From: Gigantopelta aegis
Lineage: Eukaryota > Mollusca > Gastropoda > Neomphalida > Peltospiridae
NCBI RefSeq assembly: GCF_016097555.1
Contig: NC_054706.1
Span: forward strand, 45,042,765-45,106,764
Length of the DNA: 64,000 nt
Reading direction: 5' to 3'
The position numbers and the translations under genes were made by a program. Shown here piece after piece: positions 12,661 through 23,462 of the stretch (positions are counted from its first letter, which is position 1; the number at the start of each line of letters is the position of its first letter). The notes beneath the pieces are model-generated. The model was not told the DNA's origin, searched no databases, and saw only the letters and a program-made list of their open reading frames with translations.

Positions 12661-12694
<34 letters not shown>

Positions 12695-12736
12695 ATTATT
12701 CTTATTCTTATTCTTATTATTATTATTATTATTATT
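12661..12736. repeat. (ATT)n / (CTTATT)n microsatellite
   Basis: Runs of ATT are interrupted by CTTATT hexamers. Confidence 0.9.
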
Positions 12737-12759
12737 GATGTCCTTCTAATTACTATATT

Positions 12760-13075
12760 GGGCGGGATTTAGCTCAGTCGTTTGAGTACTCGCTTGAGGT
12801 ACTTGCGTCACAGGATCGAACCACCTCGGTGGATCCATTCAGCTAATTATTTTATTCTCGTTGCAACCAGTGCATCACAACTGGGCAAATAACGTGGTAT
12901 GTGTTTTCCTGCCTGTGGCAAAGTGCATATAAAAGATACTTTGCTGCATTAAGAAAAACGTAGCGGGTTTCCTCTGATGACTATGTTTAAGAATTATCAT
13001 ATGTTTGACATACAAAAGCCAATGTTTAATTAATTAATGTGCTCTAGCGGTGTCGTTAAACAAAACAAACTGACT
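12760..13075 (+). mobile_element. SINE type A, full length with tRNA-like head
   Basis: The head ggatttagctcagtcgtttg carries an A-box-like sequence and aggatcgaacc a B-box-like one, followed by the SINE body (gtgcatataaaagatac) and the tail gtcgttaaacaaaac. The head is the most tRNA-like of this family in the window. Confidence 0.85.
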
Positions 13076-13457
13076 GATTACTATATTAGCATTATGTAAT
13101 TAATCAATGTGCTCTAGCGGTGTCGTTAAACAAAACAAACTGACTGATTCCTATATTAGCATTATGTAATTAATCAATGTGCTCTAGTGGTGTCGTTAAA
13201 CAAAACAAACTGACTGATTCCTATATTAGCATTATGTAATTAATCAATGTGCTCTAGCGGTGTCGTTAAACAAAACAAACTGACTGATTACTATATTAGC
13301 ATTATGTAATTAATCAATGTGCTCTAGCGGTATCGTTAAACAAAACAAACTGACTGATTCCTATATTAGCATTATGTAATTAATCAATGTGCTCTAGTGG
13401 TGTCGTTAAACAAAACAAACTAACTGATTACTATATTAGCATTATGTGATGGTCGTA
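13039..13457 (+). repeat. 70-bp tandem repeat from a SINE tail, six copies
   Basis: gtgctctag recurs at 13039, 13109, 13179, 13249, 13319 and 13389, exactly 70 bp apart. Each unit is the SINE A tail plus a spacer containing ctatattagcattatgta. Copies are nearly identical, so the expansion is recent. Confidence 0.95.
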
Positions 13458-13470
13458 GATGGGAAGAAGA

Positions 13471-13598
13471 GGTTTGTTTTGTTTCACAACACCACTAGAG
13501 CACATTGATTTATTAATTATCGGCTGTTGGTAATTTTGAACTGTAGTCTTAGAGAGGAAACCCGCTACATTTTCCATTAGTGGCAAGGTGGGCATCTA
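13471..13598 (-). mobile_element. SINE type A, 3' fragment
   Basis: Reverse-complement tail (tgttttgtttcacaacacca) and adjoining body up to ccattagtggcaag. Confidence 0.75.
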
Positions 13599-13599
13599 C

Positions 13600-13884
13600 G
13601 AGAGGGTGGGACATAGACCAGTGATGAGCGGTCGGCTTGGGATTGGGATTGGGCTATTTCTCGCTCAAGCCAGTGCTACACAAATGGTATATCAAAGGTC
13701 ATTCTATGTGCTGTCCTGTCCGTGAAATGGTGGATATAAAAGATCCCTTGCTATTAATGGAAAAAATGTAGCGGGTTTCCTCTCTAAGACTAAATGTCAA
13801 AATTACCAAATGATTGACATCCAATAGCCGATGATTAATAAATCAATGTGCTCTAGTGGTGTCGTTAAACAAAACACACTTTAA
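13600..13884 (+). mobile_element. SINE type A
   Basis: Head with an internal deletion (gggacatagaccagtg), body atataaaagatcccttgct, tail gtcgttaaacaaaacaca. Confidence 0.8.
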
Positions 13885-13995
13885 CAAACTTGATCGTTGA
13901 GGGTTGTCCTTTCTGATTGAAATAGCCTTTACAGGTAATAGCTGATCTGATATTAATCAGATTGATAGATGTCTTCCTTGGTGCGCCATTATTAA

Positions 13996-14358
13996 AGGAA
14001 CATTCCTGAGTTTTCTGCATTGTAAGATGTTTCCGACTAATAAACTACTTCTACGATTAAACTTACATATTAAATATTATTTCTTGTTTAGAATATCAGT
14101 GTCTGTATATTAAATGTGTTTCTGGTCCTCTTAATATTTGTAAGAAGCCCAAACTGGATTTTGTCTTCAAATAATTTCGTACGTACGAAAACAAATATTT
14201 TAGGAAATAAAATAAATTTAAACGATCGAAAACACGTTTAATATACAGTCACTAATATTTTATGCAGAAAAATATATTTGATATGCAATTACAATTGTTA
14301 AAAAGTCGCTGTTAGTCGCTAACATCTTAACAATTGCAGCGAACTCAGGAATGTCCCT
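13996..14358. mobile_element. TTAA-flanked MITE, copy 1
   Basis: Terminal inverted repeats aggaacattcctgag and ctcaggaatgtccct, with TTAA directly outside both ends. About 363 bp, non-coding. The same family is at 22579-22906, 46100-46460, 28509-28675 (partial) and 37908-38050 (diverged). TTAA duplications suggest piggyBac-type mobilisation; that is inference. Confidence 0.85.
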
Positions 14359-14506
14359 TTAAGAACAGTTTGGTTTGGAGAATGGATGTGTGTAGCAGTC
14401 TGGCTGAAACCAAATATTACAGTTCACGTTCTCTTAGCTTGTGACACCTGATAATCTTAGCCAATGACTGTCCGTGTTCAAGTGAACAGGTCAATTCAAA
14501 GGCATC

Positions 14507-14769
14507 ACCGGCCTCGGTAGTGTCGTGGTTAAGTAATCGGACATGAGGCTGGTAGGTACAGGGTTCACAGCCCGGTACCGGCTCCCACCCAGAGCGAGTT
14601 TCAGCGACTCAATGGGTAGGTGTAAGACCACTACACCCGCTTCTCTCCCACTAACCACTAACTCACAGTCCTGGACAGACAGTCCAGATAGCTGAGGTGC
14701 GTACCCAGGACAGCGTGCTTGAACCTTAATTGGATATAATCACGAAAATAAGTTGAAATGTAAATGAAT
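14507..14769 (+). mobile_element. SINE type B (tRNA-derived), near full length
   Basis: Head accggcctcggtagtgtcg with aggctggtaggtac, body aaccactaactcacagtcc, tail aattggatataatcacgaaa. A different head from type A. Confidence 0.85.
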
Positions 14770-14999
14770 GCTTTGATCAAATTAAATTCTTTCTCACCAT
14801 TTCTCATATAACTATTTGAAACAAGTCCTAGTGGTACATCTAGAACATTTATGGTCTGTCGATTGGAACATTTCTAGAATGTTTAGCATATCAGTTTTTG
14901 TTTTAATGAGGTGGCCATAGGATACTCGGTAGCGGAAACGGATTTGTATCTGCCAAGAAACCGTTGAAGAAAGTAATGTCCACAGATCACAATTCTGTT

Positions 15000-15332
15000 A
15001 CTATAAAGCGTTAGTGGCTATAGCACATTTATTAACATAAGTAGGTCCATGGATTGTTTTAATGCTTCTTTGCCTGCCTGAGGGCAACATGCCCTGAAAT
15101 GGACAACCCATGTTGTCCAGCTCTTTTATCCAGGATATTGGTTTAAACAAAGCCATTAAACTTGGCCGGAATACACCCATTTTACAACAAAAAGCACTAC
15201 TTTTGCATGGGCCGGAATTACTACAAAAACGTCTTCAGTGTCAACATGTTACACATGTTTGCAAACTACGTGCACTCCCCTGTCAACTTCATTTTAATAG
15301 TTGCCACTTCAAAGCTGTCTGCCATGAATGAA
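15000..15332 (+). repeat. Diverged copy of the tRNA-array unit (upstream block)
   Basis: From agtggctatagcac to agctgtctgccatgaa this matches 48605-48920 with many substitutions, including ggacaacccatgttgtccag. It resumes at about 15663-15735 (atcacagtcaaacggcagac) after an insertion. No tRNA gene is attached here. Confidence 0.75.
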
Positions 15333-15550
15333 TGAATGAATGAATGTTTAACGACACCCCAGCACGAAAAATACACCGGCTATTGGGTGTCAAAGAAAGG
15401 TAATGCAAACAAATAAGGTGATGATCAACATCAATATAAAAATTCAAGATTTAAGTAAAAACAGTTTAAAGAACTGTGCAAAACTACAAATATCACAGAT
15501 AGATACTGACTTTTACTCAAAATTTCAATTTGTGCTGTATTGGCCATTCT
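15332..15550 (-). repeat. Repeat H with SINE tail iii
   Basis: Reverse-complement tail tgtttaacgacaccccagca followed by about 150 bp shared with 21271-21510 (atgatcaacatcaatataaa, aatttgtgctgtattggcca). The same sequence in plus orientation is at 24335-24490. It lies inside the tRNA-unit relic. Confidence 0.75.
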
Positions 15551-15660
15551 CAAAGAGAATGTTACACCCCTGCACCACGGTGAGGTTACAGCACGCGCAG
15601 GGGTTCTCAAAGAGAATGTTACACCCCTGCACTACGGTGAGGTTACAGCACGCGCAGGGG
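15547..15660. repeat. 57-bp tandem duplication
   Basis: Two copies starting at 15547 and 15604 with ttctcaaagagaatgttaca; one mismatch seen. Confidence 0.9.
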
Positions 15661-15769
15661 TCGGCCATTAAATTATCACAGTCAAACGGCAGACTATTTG
15701 TGCGGATATATTTGCGGATTTAAGACTACCTTTTATTAAAGCTCTCAAAGCATGCCTTCACGAATCACT

Positions 15770-15890
15770 GTCAGATCAGGTCAGGTCATAGGGTTTAAAG
15801 TGCGCATTCAGAGCAAGCTGTTGTAGCACACGCCTGTCATGGGCGCAGGTGTCGACTTACACCGCCTCCTCTGTCCAAACCTTGATGGTT
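15770..15890 (+). repeat. Dispersed repeat D, copy 1
   Basis: gtcaggtcatagggttta, then caagctgttgtagcacacgc and gcgcaggtgtcgac. Related copies are at 23766-23880 (+) and 35082-35160 (-). Non-coding. Confidence 0.65.
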
Positions 15891-16075
15891 TTTAAATCTA
15901 ACCTCAAGGTCAAAGTTAAGTCATGAGATAACATTCTATTTCAATTCTGATTAAATGATATTGCTATGGCGATTGTGTTAATATTAAATGAATGTGTATT
16001 TGTGTTCTTTCTGGTTTCGTAAGTTTCAGACAGAATCGTTCTATCAGTAGCATGCCCCTTTCTCTTCCTCTCTAA

Positions 16076-16318
16076 CTTATTTTTGTGCTTATATCCAATT
16101 AAGGTTCAAGCACGTTATCTCAGCTATCTGGGCTGTCTGTCCAGGACAGTGTATTTAGTTGTTAGTGGTTAGTGAGAGAGAAGAGGGTGTAGTGGTCTAA
16201 CACATACCCATTGAGTTATTAAAACTCGCTCTGGGTGGGAGCCGGTACCGGGCTGCGAACCTTGTACCTACCAGCCTTATGTCTGAAGGCTTAACCACGA
16301 CACCACCGTGGCCGGTGC
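16076..16318 (-). mobile_element. SINE type B
   Basis: Complement of the type B tail (tgcttatatccaattaaggt) through to the complement of its head (accaccgtggccgg). Confidence 0.85.
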
Positions 16319-16658
16319 CTCTTTATAATCGTCAATGGCGAAAAATGTAACAGCTGTTTTAAAACATTTTATGGTTTGTCGTGCATGTCATCCACACGCC
16401 AACTGTGTCTCTGCCACTGGCACTGGTCTGTTGACGTTTCAGAGAGTTTATTTTAAAATGGCATATTACTATATTTAGTTACATTTTGTAATAAATTGTA
16501 TTATTAGTTAATTCTTTATCATCGTTATTATTTTGTAGGCGGCGGAGCCATGGTAACCGCTTCAGTTTTTACCATGATTCTCACTCTCTTCGCAATGCTC
16601 TTCAAGTGAACAACTTTCTGGTATGATTCTGGTATGATTTAGTTTATTTTTAAACATT

Positions 16659-16663
<5 letters not shown>

Positions 16664-16710
<47 letters not shown>

Positions 16711-16717
16711 ACACACA

Positions 16718-16797
<80 letters not shown>

Positions 16798-16803
16798 CAC
16801 ACA

Positions 16804-16847
<44 letters not shown>
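16664..16847. repeat. Compound (AC)n-(AG)n-(AT)n microsatellite
   Basis: Three successive dinucleotide arrays. Frames through them encode only low-complexity peptides. Confidence 0.95.
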
Positions 16848-16850
<3 letters not shown>

Positions 16851-18330
16851 TCTTCAAAAAAAGAAACGCAAAAGGGTACAAATGGGTTATAAACTCCGAT
16901 TTTATGTTTCCTACCGGTTCATGCTTTGTGAATATAAGGTCATTGCATGTCCCAAACACATTCCCACGGTTACATTCGATAAAACGCAGCTACTGTACAA
17001 TAAAGTTCCAAAATGTGAATATTCGCAAAAACGCAGCCACGTGCAAACCATGTCACCACTGCACGTGCGTTGAACACCGACAGTATAAAAGTGCAGGGTG
17101 TTCGCTTGCCTGGCCTCTGTATCTGGCCGACAGTTGACAATCCAGGACATGCCACGTCTCAGTGAACCGCAGAGAAACAATGCCATCGGCCGACTAGACG
17201 CAGGCGAATCCAGAACGGCCGTTGCCAGGGCATTCCATGTGTCCCCAAGCACCATCTCCAGACTGTGGGACCGTTACCAGCAACATGGATCAACACGTGA
17301 CCTCCCTAGATCCGGCCGACCACGGGTCACTACCCCCGGGCAGGACCGCTACATCCGGGTACGCCACCTTCGGGAACGATTGACTACTGCCACCTCCACA
17401 GCCGCAGCAATACCAGGTTTGCGCAGGATATCCGACCAGACCGTACGGAACCGCCTACGTGAGGTAGGAATTCGTGCCAGACGTCCAGTTCGAGGTGTCA
17501 TCTTAAACACCACAACACCGTCGACTCCGACTGCAGTGGTGCCAGATTCATCGACAATGGCCTCAACTGCGATGGAGACAGGTGTGGTTCAGTGACGAGT
17601 CCCGATTTCTGCTCTGACGTCATGATGGAAGATGTCGCGTGTATAGGCGTCGTGGTGAACGTTATGCGGCAAACTGCGTGCAGGAAGTGGACAGATTCGG
17701 CGGGGGTAGTGTCATGGTGTGGGCAGCCATCTCACACACTGGCAGAACTGACCTGGTCCACGTGCAGGGCAACCTGAATGCACAGGGCTACATTGACCAG
17801 ATCCTCCGGCCACACATCGTTCCAGTTATGGCCAACGCCAACGCAGTGTTCCAACATGACAACGCCAGGCCTCACACAGCACGTCTCACAACGGCTTTCC
17901 TACAGAACAACAACATTAATGTCCTTCCTTGGCCATCGATATCACCGGATTTGAACCCAATTGAGAATCTATGGGACGAGTTGGACCGACGCCTCCGACA
18001 GCGACAACCACAGCCCCAGACCCTGCCCGAGCTGGCAGCAGCCTTGCAGGCCGAGTGGGCCACCATCCCCCGGGACGTCATCCGTACTCTGGTTGCTTCA
18101 ATGGGCAGGCGGTGTCAGGCAGTTGTCAACACACGCGGAGGCCACACCCGGTATTGACTCCAGATGACCTTGACCTTGGTGGTGTGTCCTATCACTTACT
18201 CACAATGGACTAGAGTGAATTGTGAACAATCCTGCAACATTTGGTAATTATCGGACTCACCATTCAATAATTAAATCAATTCTCCAAATGTTACGACAAT
18301 GTGGTTTTGCGTTTCTTCTTTTGAAGAGTA
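16848..18330 (+). mobile_element. Tc1-type DNA transposon, nearly complete
   Basis: Terminal inverted repeats tactcttcaaaaaaagaaac (16848) and gtttcttcttttgaagagta (ending 18330) agree at 25 of 26 positions, with TA outside. About 1.48 kb. One transposase lies in plus orientation. It was inserted at the edge of an (AT)n tract. Confidence 0.9.
17149..18157 (+). pseudogene. Tc1 transposase, split over frames
   Basis: Starts MPRLSEPQRNNAIGRL. The N-terminal helix-turn-helix (VARAFHVSPSTISRLWDRYQ), RSGRPRVTT linker and second HTH (ISDQTVRNRLREVGIRA) read to about 17490. The catalytic half continues in other frames: FSDESRF (first Asp, about 17590), GGGSVMVWAAI (about 17700), FQHDNARPHTAR (second Asp, about 17850) and SPDLNPIENLWDELDRR (Glu, about 17945), ending at 18157. 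At least one frameshift near 17500 and another break near 17610 inactivate it. All three catalytic acids are present, so the copy is young. Normal family length is about 340 residues. Confidence 0.9.
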
Positions 18331-18579
18331 TATATCGGGTGGGCAAAAAACCACCTCATATATCACAAAACACATTTTGAAACTATCTGAATATTTACAC
18401 CATTAAAGACATGGATGTTGGCCGTTATTGGCTAAAATTTCAAGTTGATATCTCCAGTAGTTTTTATATAAGGCCAAAACAAAACAAAATTGATATCGAA
18501 AATCGCAGTTCCGGAATGTAAGAATGTCATTTTACCATTAGTCAATGGGTCTTTCATTTTCCAATTGACTTTAGCGGTC

Positions 18580-19964
18580 TTAATGGCAGAAAACTCTTGC
18601 AGAGACCATCACTTTCTTCGCAAACCGTGAAGTTTCATGATACAGTCGCTTGACAAAAATGTCTTTCTTCCTTCTGCCGTACACTCGATCATTCTGGCGA
18701 TTGTCAGCAATCTCAACAGTGAAGTCCTTCTCGTCCGTGAAAATCATTTTTTCAACGTCTTTTGTGGAATATTTATCATCTAGCTTTTTGCACCTCGTTT
18801 TCCTCTTCTGTTTTACTTTCTCGTCTCGTCGTAAACCTCGTATCCTCTTATAAGATTTCAATACCAGCTTTTTTGTCATTCTCCAAGTGCGGAATACTCC
18901 AAGATCAGACGCAATTTGTCTCTGTGACCTGTGGGTTCCTGGATTGTCCTCCTGGGTGCAGATAGCTTCCTCCACATGTTGAACATTCTCTTGTGTACAT
19001 GCTGTTTTAGGTCGGCCACTTCCCACTTCTGGGAGCTTCCTCCACATGTTTAACATTCTCTTGTGTACATGCTGTTTTAGGTCTGCCACTTCCCACTCCT
19101 GGGAGCTTCTTCCACATGTTGAACATTATCTTGTGTACATGCTGTTTTAGGTCGGCCACTTCCCACTCCTGGGAGCTTCCTCCACATGTTGAACATTCTC
19201 TTGTGTACATACTGTTTTAGGTCGGCCACTTCCCACTCCTGGGAGCTTCCTCCACATGTTGAACATTCTCTTGTGTACATACTGTTTTAGGTCGGCCACT
19301 TCCCACACCTGGGAGCTTCTTCCACATGTTGAACATTCTCTTGTGTACTTGCTGTTTTAGGTCGGCCACTTCCCACTCCTGGGAGTTTCCTCCACATGTT
19401 GAACATTCTCTTGTGTACATGCTGTTTTAGGTCGGCCACTTCCCACTCCTGGGAGCTTCCTCCACATGTTGAACATTCTCTTGTGTACATGCTGTTTTAG
19501 GTCGGCCACTTCCCACTCCTGGGAGTTTCCTCCACATGTTGAACATTCTCTTGTGTACATGCTGTTTTAGGTCGGCCACTTCCCACTCCTGGGAGCTTCC
19601 TCCACATGTTGAACATTCTCTTGTGTACGTGCTGTTTTAGGTCGGCCACTTCCCACTCCTGGGAGTTTCCTCCACATGTTGAACATTCTCTTGTGTACAT
19701 GCTGTTTTAGGTCGGCCACTTCCCACTCCTGGGAGCTTCCTCCACATGTTGAACATTCTCTTGTGTACGTGCTGTTTTAGGTCGGCCACTTCCCACTTTC
19801 TTCTCAATGAATCCTGTACTTTCAATCTTTTTATCAGTCTGTTTACTGATCATGTATCGAACTTCTTTCCGGGAAATTCCTTTATGATTGATTCTTGCAC
19901 CGCGCCAACCTTTCTCAGTGAAACAAGTCGCAATTAAGTCCTTGTTCGAACTCGAGAGTACCAT
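18580..19964 (-). pseudogene. Mariner-type transposase interrupted by a minisatellite
   Basis: The minus strand starts with MVLSSSNKDLIATCFTEKGW (19964), which fits the N-terminal HTH, and reaches VGSGRPKTARTQENVQHVEE, the usual GRP linker. The 70-bp tandem array follows. Beyond it come a second HTH remnant (SQRQIASDLGVFRTWRMTKK), KMIFTDEKDFTVE (first catalytic Asp, about 18745), ADNRQNDRVYG and KKVMVSARVF. The C-terminal catalytic residues are missing. Members of the IS630/Tc1/mariner superfamily share the TDEKxFTVE and QNDRVY patterns. Non-functional as it stands. Confidence 0.8.
18964..19800. repeat. 70-bp tandem repeat inside the transposase gene, twelve copies
   Basis: gctgttttag (or actgttttag) recurs every 70 bp from 19001 to 19771. 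Units differ by zero to three bases. In the transposase orientation each unit encodes a version of the GRPKTACTQENVQHVEE linker. Because 70 is not divisible by 3, the three frames rotate through the array. Confidence 0.95.
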
Positions 19965-20286
19965 CTTGGATGTGATGTGATAAAAACCAAGACTAAAATG
20001 GCTAAAATCGTTTTTTCCAGTCCCACTACTTTTGTCTATTTACACCCCAGCCAGACGACATTCCCAAACGACCCTTGATTGACAGGTGCCACTGCAGTGC
20101 ACTCAGTGACATGATGCGGGGGAGTTCCGGAACTGCGATTTTCGATATCTAATTTTGATTTTGATCTGATGTAAAAATTACCGGAGATATCAACTTGTAA
20201 TTTTAGCCAATAACGGACAATATCCATGTCTTTAATCATGTAAATGTTTAGAAAATTTCAAAATGTGTTTTTTGAGATATGAGGTG

Positions 20287-20990
20287 TTAAAGTTCAGTGC
20301 GGGGTTTAAATCTGGCGCAAATCAGAACTTGTGCCCAGAATGGACGTGCATGAACCTTAGTGTTGCTATATATTTCAGTTAAATACTCTGATAATGTGTT
20401 TTATAAAAGCTTTTGTCAAACGTTAAAACAGAATTCATTAACATATTTTTAACAATTAATTTTGCAGTTTGGCAGTATGAACTACATTTTCTATTCCTGA
20501 AGACGGTGATCAAACAGAAAAAAGTTAAATTCTATCAAAAACATTCTACAAATACCTATAAACATTTTCCGCCAATATTTCAAATATCGTGTTCTGACTC
20601 TGGACTCTTTAACAACCTCTTGTTTTCATATTAAAGATTAAAAAATGTCTGTGATATTTGTTTCGGCTTTCATTTTTTCGTCGACGTTACAATCACACTT
20701 TTCACATTGCATACATCAGTGTCGTTGTATGTACCTATGTATAGTATGTACCTATAAAGAGTAACAAAAATGACTATATATGACTTTATATACATATGTA
20801 TACAGTTTACAAAAACAAGTTGTATTAAGCTTGAGATTATATGATAAAGAGATTATTACAAATATTACAAATACTTTCACTGATATTTATTAACCGTCAC
20901 TCGCGAACACCTAATAGCATCACTGTTTTATAAGTGATTCATGAGTGTATGTCATCACAGCTGTACGTTTCCAATGATCTCAGTCCTGTG
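20287..20990. other. Non-coding stretch
   Basis: AT-rich; a 73-codon frame at 20413-20634 shows no domain. Nothing else recognised. Confidence 0.45.
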
Positions 20991-20993
20991 CTA

Positions 20994-21270
20994 CCGGCCT
21001 CGGTGGCGTCGTGGTTAGGCCATCGGTCTACAGGCTGGTAGGTACTGGGTTCGGATCCCAGTCGAGGCATGGGATTTTTAATCCAGATACCGACTCCAAA
21101 TCCTGAGTGAGTGCTCCGCAAGGCTCAGTGGGTAGGTGTAAACCACTTGCACCCACCAATGATTAAAAAAGGCCATGGTTTGTGCTATCCCGCCTGTGGG
21201 AAGCGCAAATAAAAGATATCTTGCTGCCTGTCGTAAAAGAGTAGCCTATGTGGATTTCCTCTAAAAACAG
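20994..21270 (+). mobile_element. SINE type C (tRNA-derived)
   Basis: Head ccggcctcggtggcgtcgtg with B-box-like gggttcggatccca, then a body shared with type A (gcaaataaaagatatcttgc). Its 3' end joins repeat H (21271-21510) with tail iii. Confidence 0.85.
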
Positions 21271-21510
21271 AATGAATGAATGCATGTTTAACGACACCCC
21301 AGCACGAAAAATACATCGGCTATTGGGTGTCAAACTATGGTAATGCAAATAAATAAAGTGATGATCAACATCAATATAAAAAGGTTTAAACAAAAACAGT
21401 GTAAAGAACTGTGCCAAAAATACAAATACAAATATCACAGAATTTTACGGACACCGAATTTTACTCTAAACTTCAATTTGTGCTGTATTGGCCATTCTCA
21501 GAGAATGTTA
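21271..21510 (-). repeat. Repeat H with SINE tail iii
   Basis: Complement of tail iii (tgtttaacgacaccccagca) plus the same 150-bp body as 15332-15550. Confidence 0.75.
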
Positions 21511-21829
21511 GTGAAAAGGATGAAATCTCCGGGAAAGGATGTGCTCGGGAGTGACTGTCTTCCTGTAGACGAATCTAATCGACCACGATTTTGCCGTATG
21601 CACATTCGACTCTACATTGTGCAGAGATACGGCCTTGATCACATATTACTGCTTTGTCGTTAAAATACATTGTGTATATGTTCATATCACGAAGGTTTCG
21701 GGTTCACACAATCTGCAGCAAAGTGTATTTATGTGGTACTTTTTTTAAGTGATCATATTGCCTTTTTAAATTTGTTAAGAGAGTTTAACTTTCTAATATT
21801 AATATCAAGGTCATTCCAGTCCCGAACTT

Positions 21830-23330
21830 ATGATGGCAAAATTATTTGTTATACAATTCTGTTCTTGTGAGAATGTTGTTCAATTCATCAGCATTTCGAA
21901 GTGGATAATTTGTCACTGCCATTATTGTTGGGGCCATTAATGATGACAAATAATTATGAGTCATACCTTTAATCATTTTATAAAAAGTACACTTTTTATG
22001 AAATTTACGTTGGACTAACAATAAATCCTGTTTCGTTATATATTTTATTGTGGTTAGTGCCTCTAACAGCACCACAAATTGTTCGAAGAGCATCCAAATA
22101 AAATGGTTCAGTAAAATGGTTCCAACATGGCTGCTTGGCCTTCAGTAATCGAATAACTGAAAAATATATGATTTACAAAGCATCTCTAATGTTTTCCTAT
22201 TTAAGCGATGCTTTAAGGTACAGAAGCAATTTATCATTGGGCCAACCTTTTTAACTAGTTGTTCAATATGACAATGCCACTGCCCATCATTTTGAAATGT
22301 TACACCAAGATGTTTATAGTTTTTAACCTCTTTTATTTTTGAATCATCTAAATACCAATCTGGTTGGGTACGAGTATGAACATTTCTTGAAAAGGTAATG
22401 GATTTTGTTTTACCAGGTGATAAATTAACCTGCTATGTGTCTGCCCAGTCTGATATTAAGTGTAAATCTGAATTTATTGTACGATAGCCTGAAGCAAAAT
22501 CTTCTAAAGTCATATAAAGAGAAATATCATCGGCGAATAATATATTATTACAACTAACATTGTCAACAATATCGTTAAAGGGACTGTCCTGAGTTTCCTG
22601 CATTGTAAGATGTTTCCGACTAATAAAATATTTTAATATCTAAAAATACGTATTAAATATATTTTCTTGTTTAGAATACCAGTGTCTGTATATTCAATGT
22701 GTTTCTGGTCGTCTTAATATTTGTAAGAAGCCCAAACTGGATTTGTCTTCAAATACTTTCGTACATACGAAATAAAAAAAGAAGAAATAAAATGAAATTT
22801 AACCTAGTACAAATACTAGAACGATTTGATATGTAACTACAGCCGTTAAAAAGTCTCTGTTAGTCGATAACATCTTAAACATTGCAGCAAACTCAGGACT
22901 GGTCCTTTAATATAAACCAAAAACAGGAGAGGTCCCAATACTGATCTCTGTGTTACCCCTGCCAATACAGATTTATTATCAGATGTACACCCATTGATCA
23001 CAGGTTTTTGTTTACAATTTTCTAAGTAACTCTTGAAGCATAGGATAAGTTTTTCACTTATTCCGTTTGCCTGTAATTTATATAATAAACGTTCGTGCTA
23101 AACACGGTCAAAGGCTTTGATAATGTCACAAAATACTGCCTCGATCTCTTTTAAGTCATCCACTACTTTAGAAATGTAATTATAAAGGTCCGTCAACTGA
23201 AAAGCTGTGGAGTCAACAGGCCTAAAACCAGATTGCAAATGCGATATTTTTTTATTATCGAGAAATAATTTTGAGATATACTTCAGAATGCCATTACAGA
23301 ATTATTATCATATTTACCCCCAGTGATCAC
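21830..23330 (-). mobile_element. LINE reverse-transcriptase fragment, with a nested MITE
   Basis: Minus-strand translation gives LQSGFRPVDSTAFQLTDL (about 23220), AVFCDIIKAFDRV, GVTQRSVLGPLLFLVY (about 22930), then after the MITE INDIV and ILFADDISLY (about 22530), a thumb-region YKHLGVTF, and the C-terminal RKFHKKCTFYKMIKG (about 22000). These are CR1/Jockey-type reverse-transcriptase blocks. The endonuclease is absent and there are in-frame stops. A second fragment of the same LINE (about 23305-23460) repeats the region after the catalytic block. Confidence 0.85.
22579..22906. mobile_element. TTAA-flanked MITE, copy 2, nested in the LINE
   Basis: Ends agggactgtcctgag and ctcaggactggtcct with TTAA on each side (22575-22578 and 22907-22910). 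Removing it together with one TTAA leaves a continuous LINE reading through the conserved YINDI. Confidence 0.9.
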
Positions 23331-23462
23331 CGTGGGTTTTTGTGTGGGTTTTTTTTTTTTTGAAGATTTTCGAAGTCAAGCTTAAACCACAGGATAAGTT
23401 TACTACTTATTCAATCTGTCTGTAATTTATAAAATAAACCTTTATGCCAAACTCGGTCACAT

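Larger units (their letters stand above)
18352..20286 (-). mobile_element. Mariner-like element with about 165-bp terminal inverted repeats
   Basis: Arms 18352-18516 and 20125-20286 are inverted copies (cacctcatat at the outside, atcgcagttccgga inside), about 85-90% alike by eye. The transposase region is on the minus strand. Only about 20 bp separate it from the preceding Tc1 element. Confidence 0.85.

Noticed and set aside
16562-16959. Minus-strand frames of 80 and 100 codons
   Set aside because: They run through AC, AG and AT microsatellites and encode only low-complexity Ser/Leu, Cys/Val and Ile/Tyr repeats.
18964-19800. CRISPR-like regular array (70-bp period); likewise 47583-48198 (62 bp) and 13039-13457 (70 bp)
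   Set aside because: These are whole-unit tandem repeats without unique spacers, in a eukaryotic setting.
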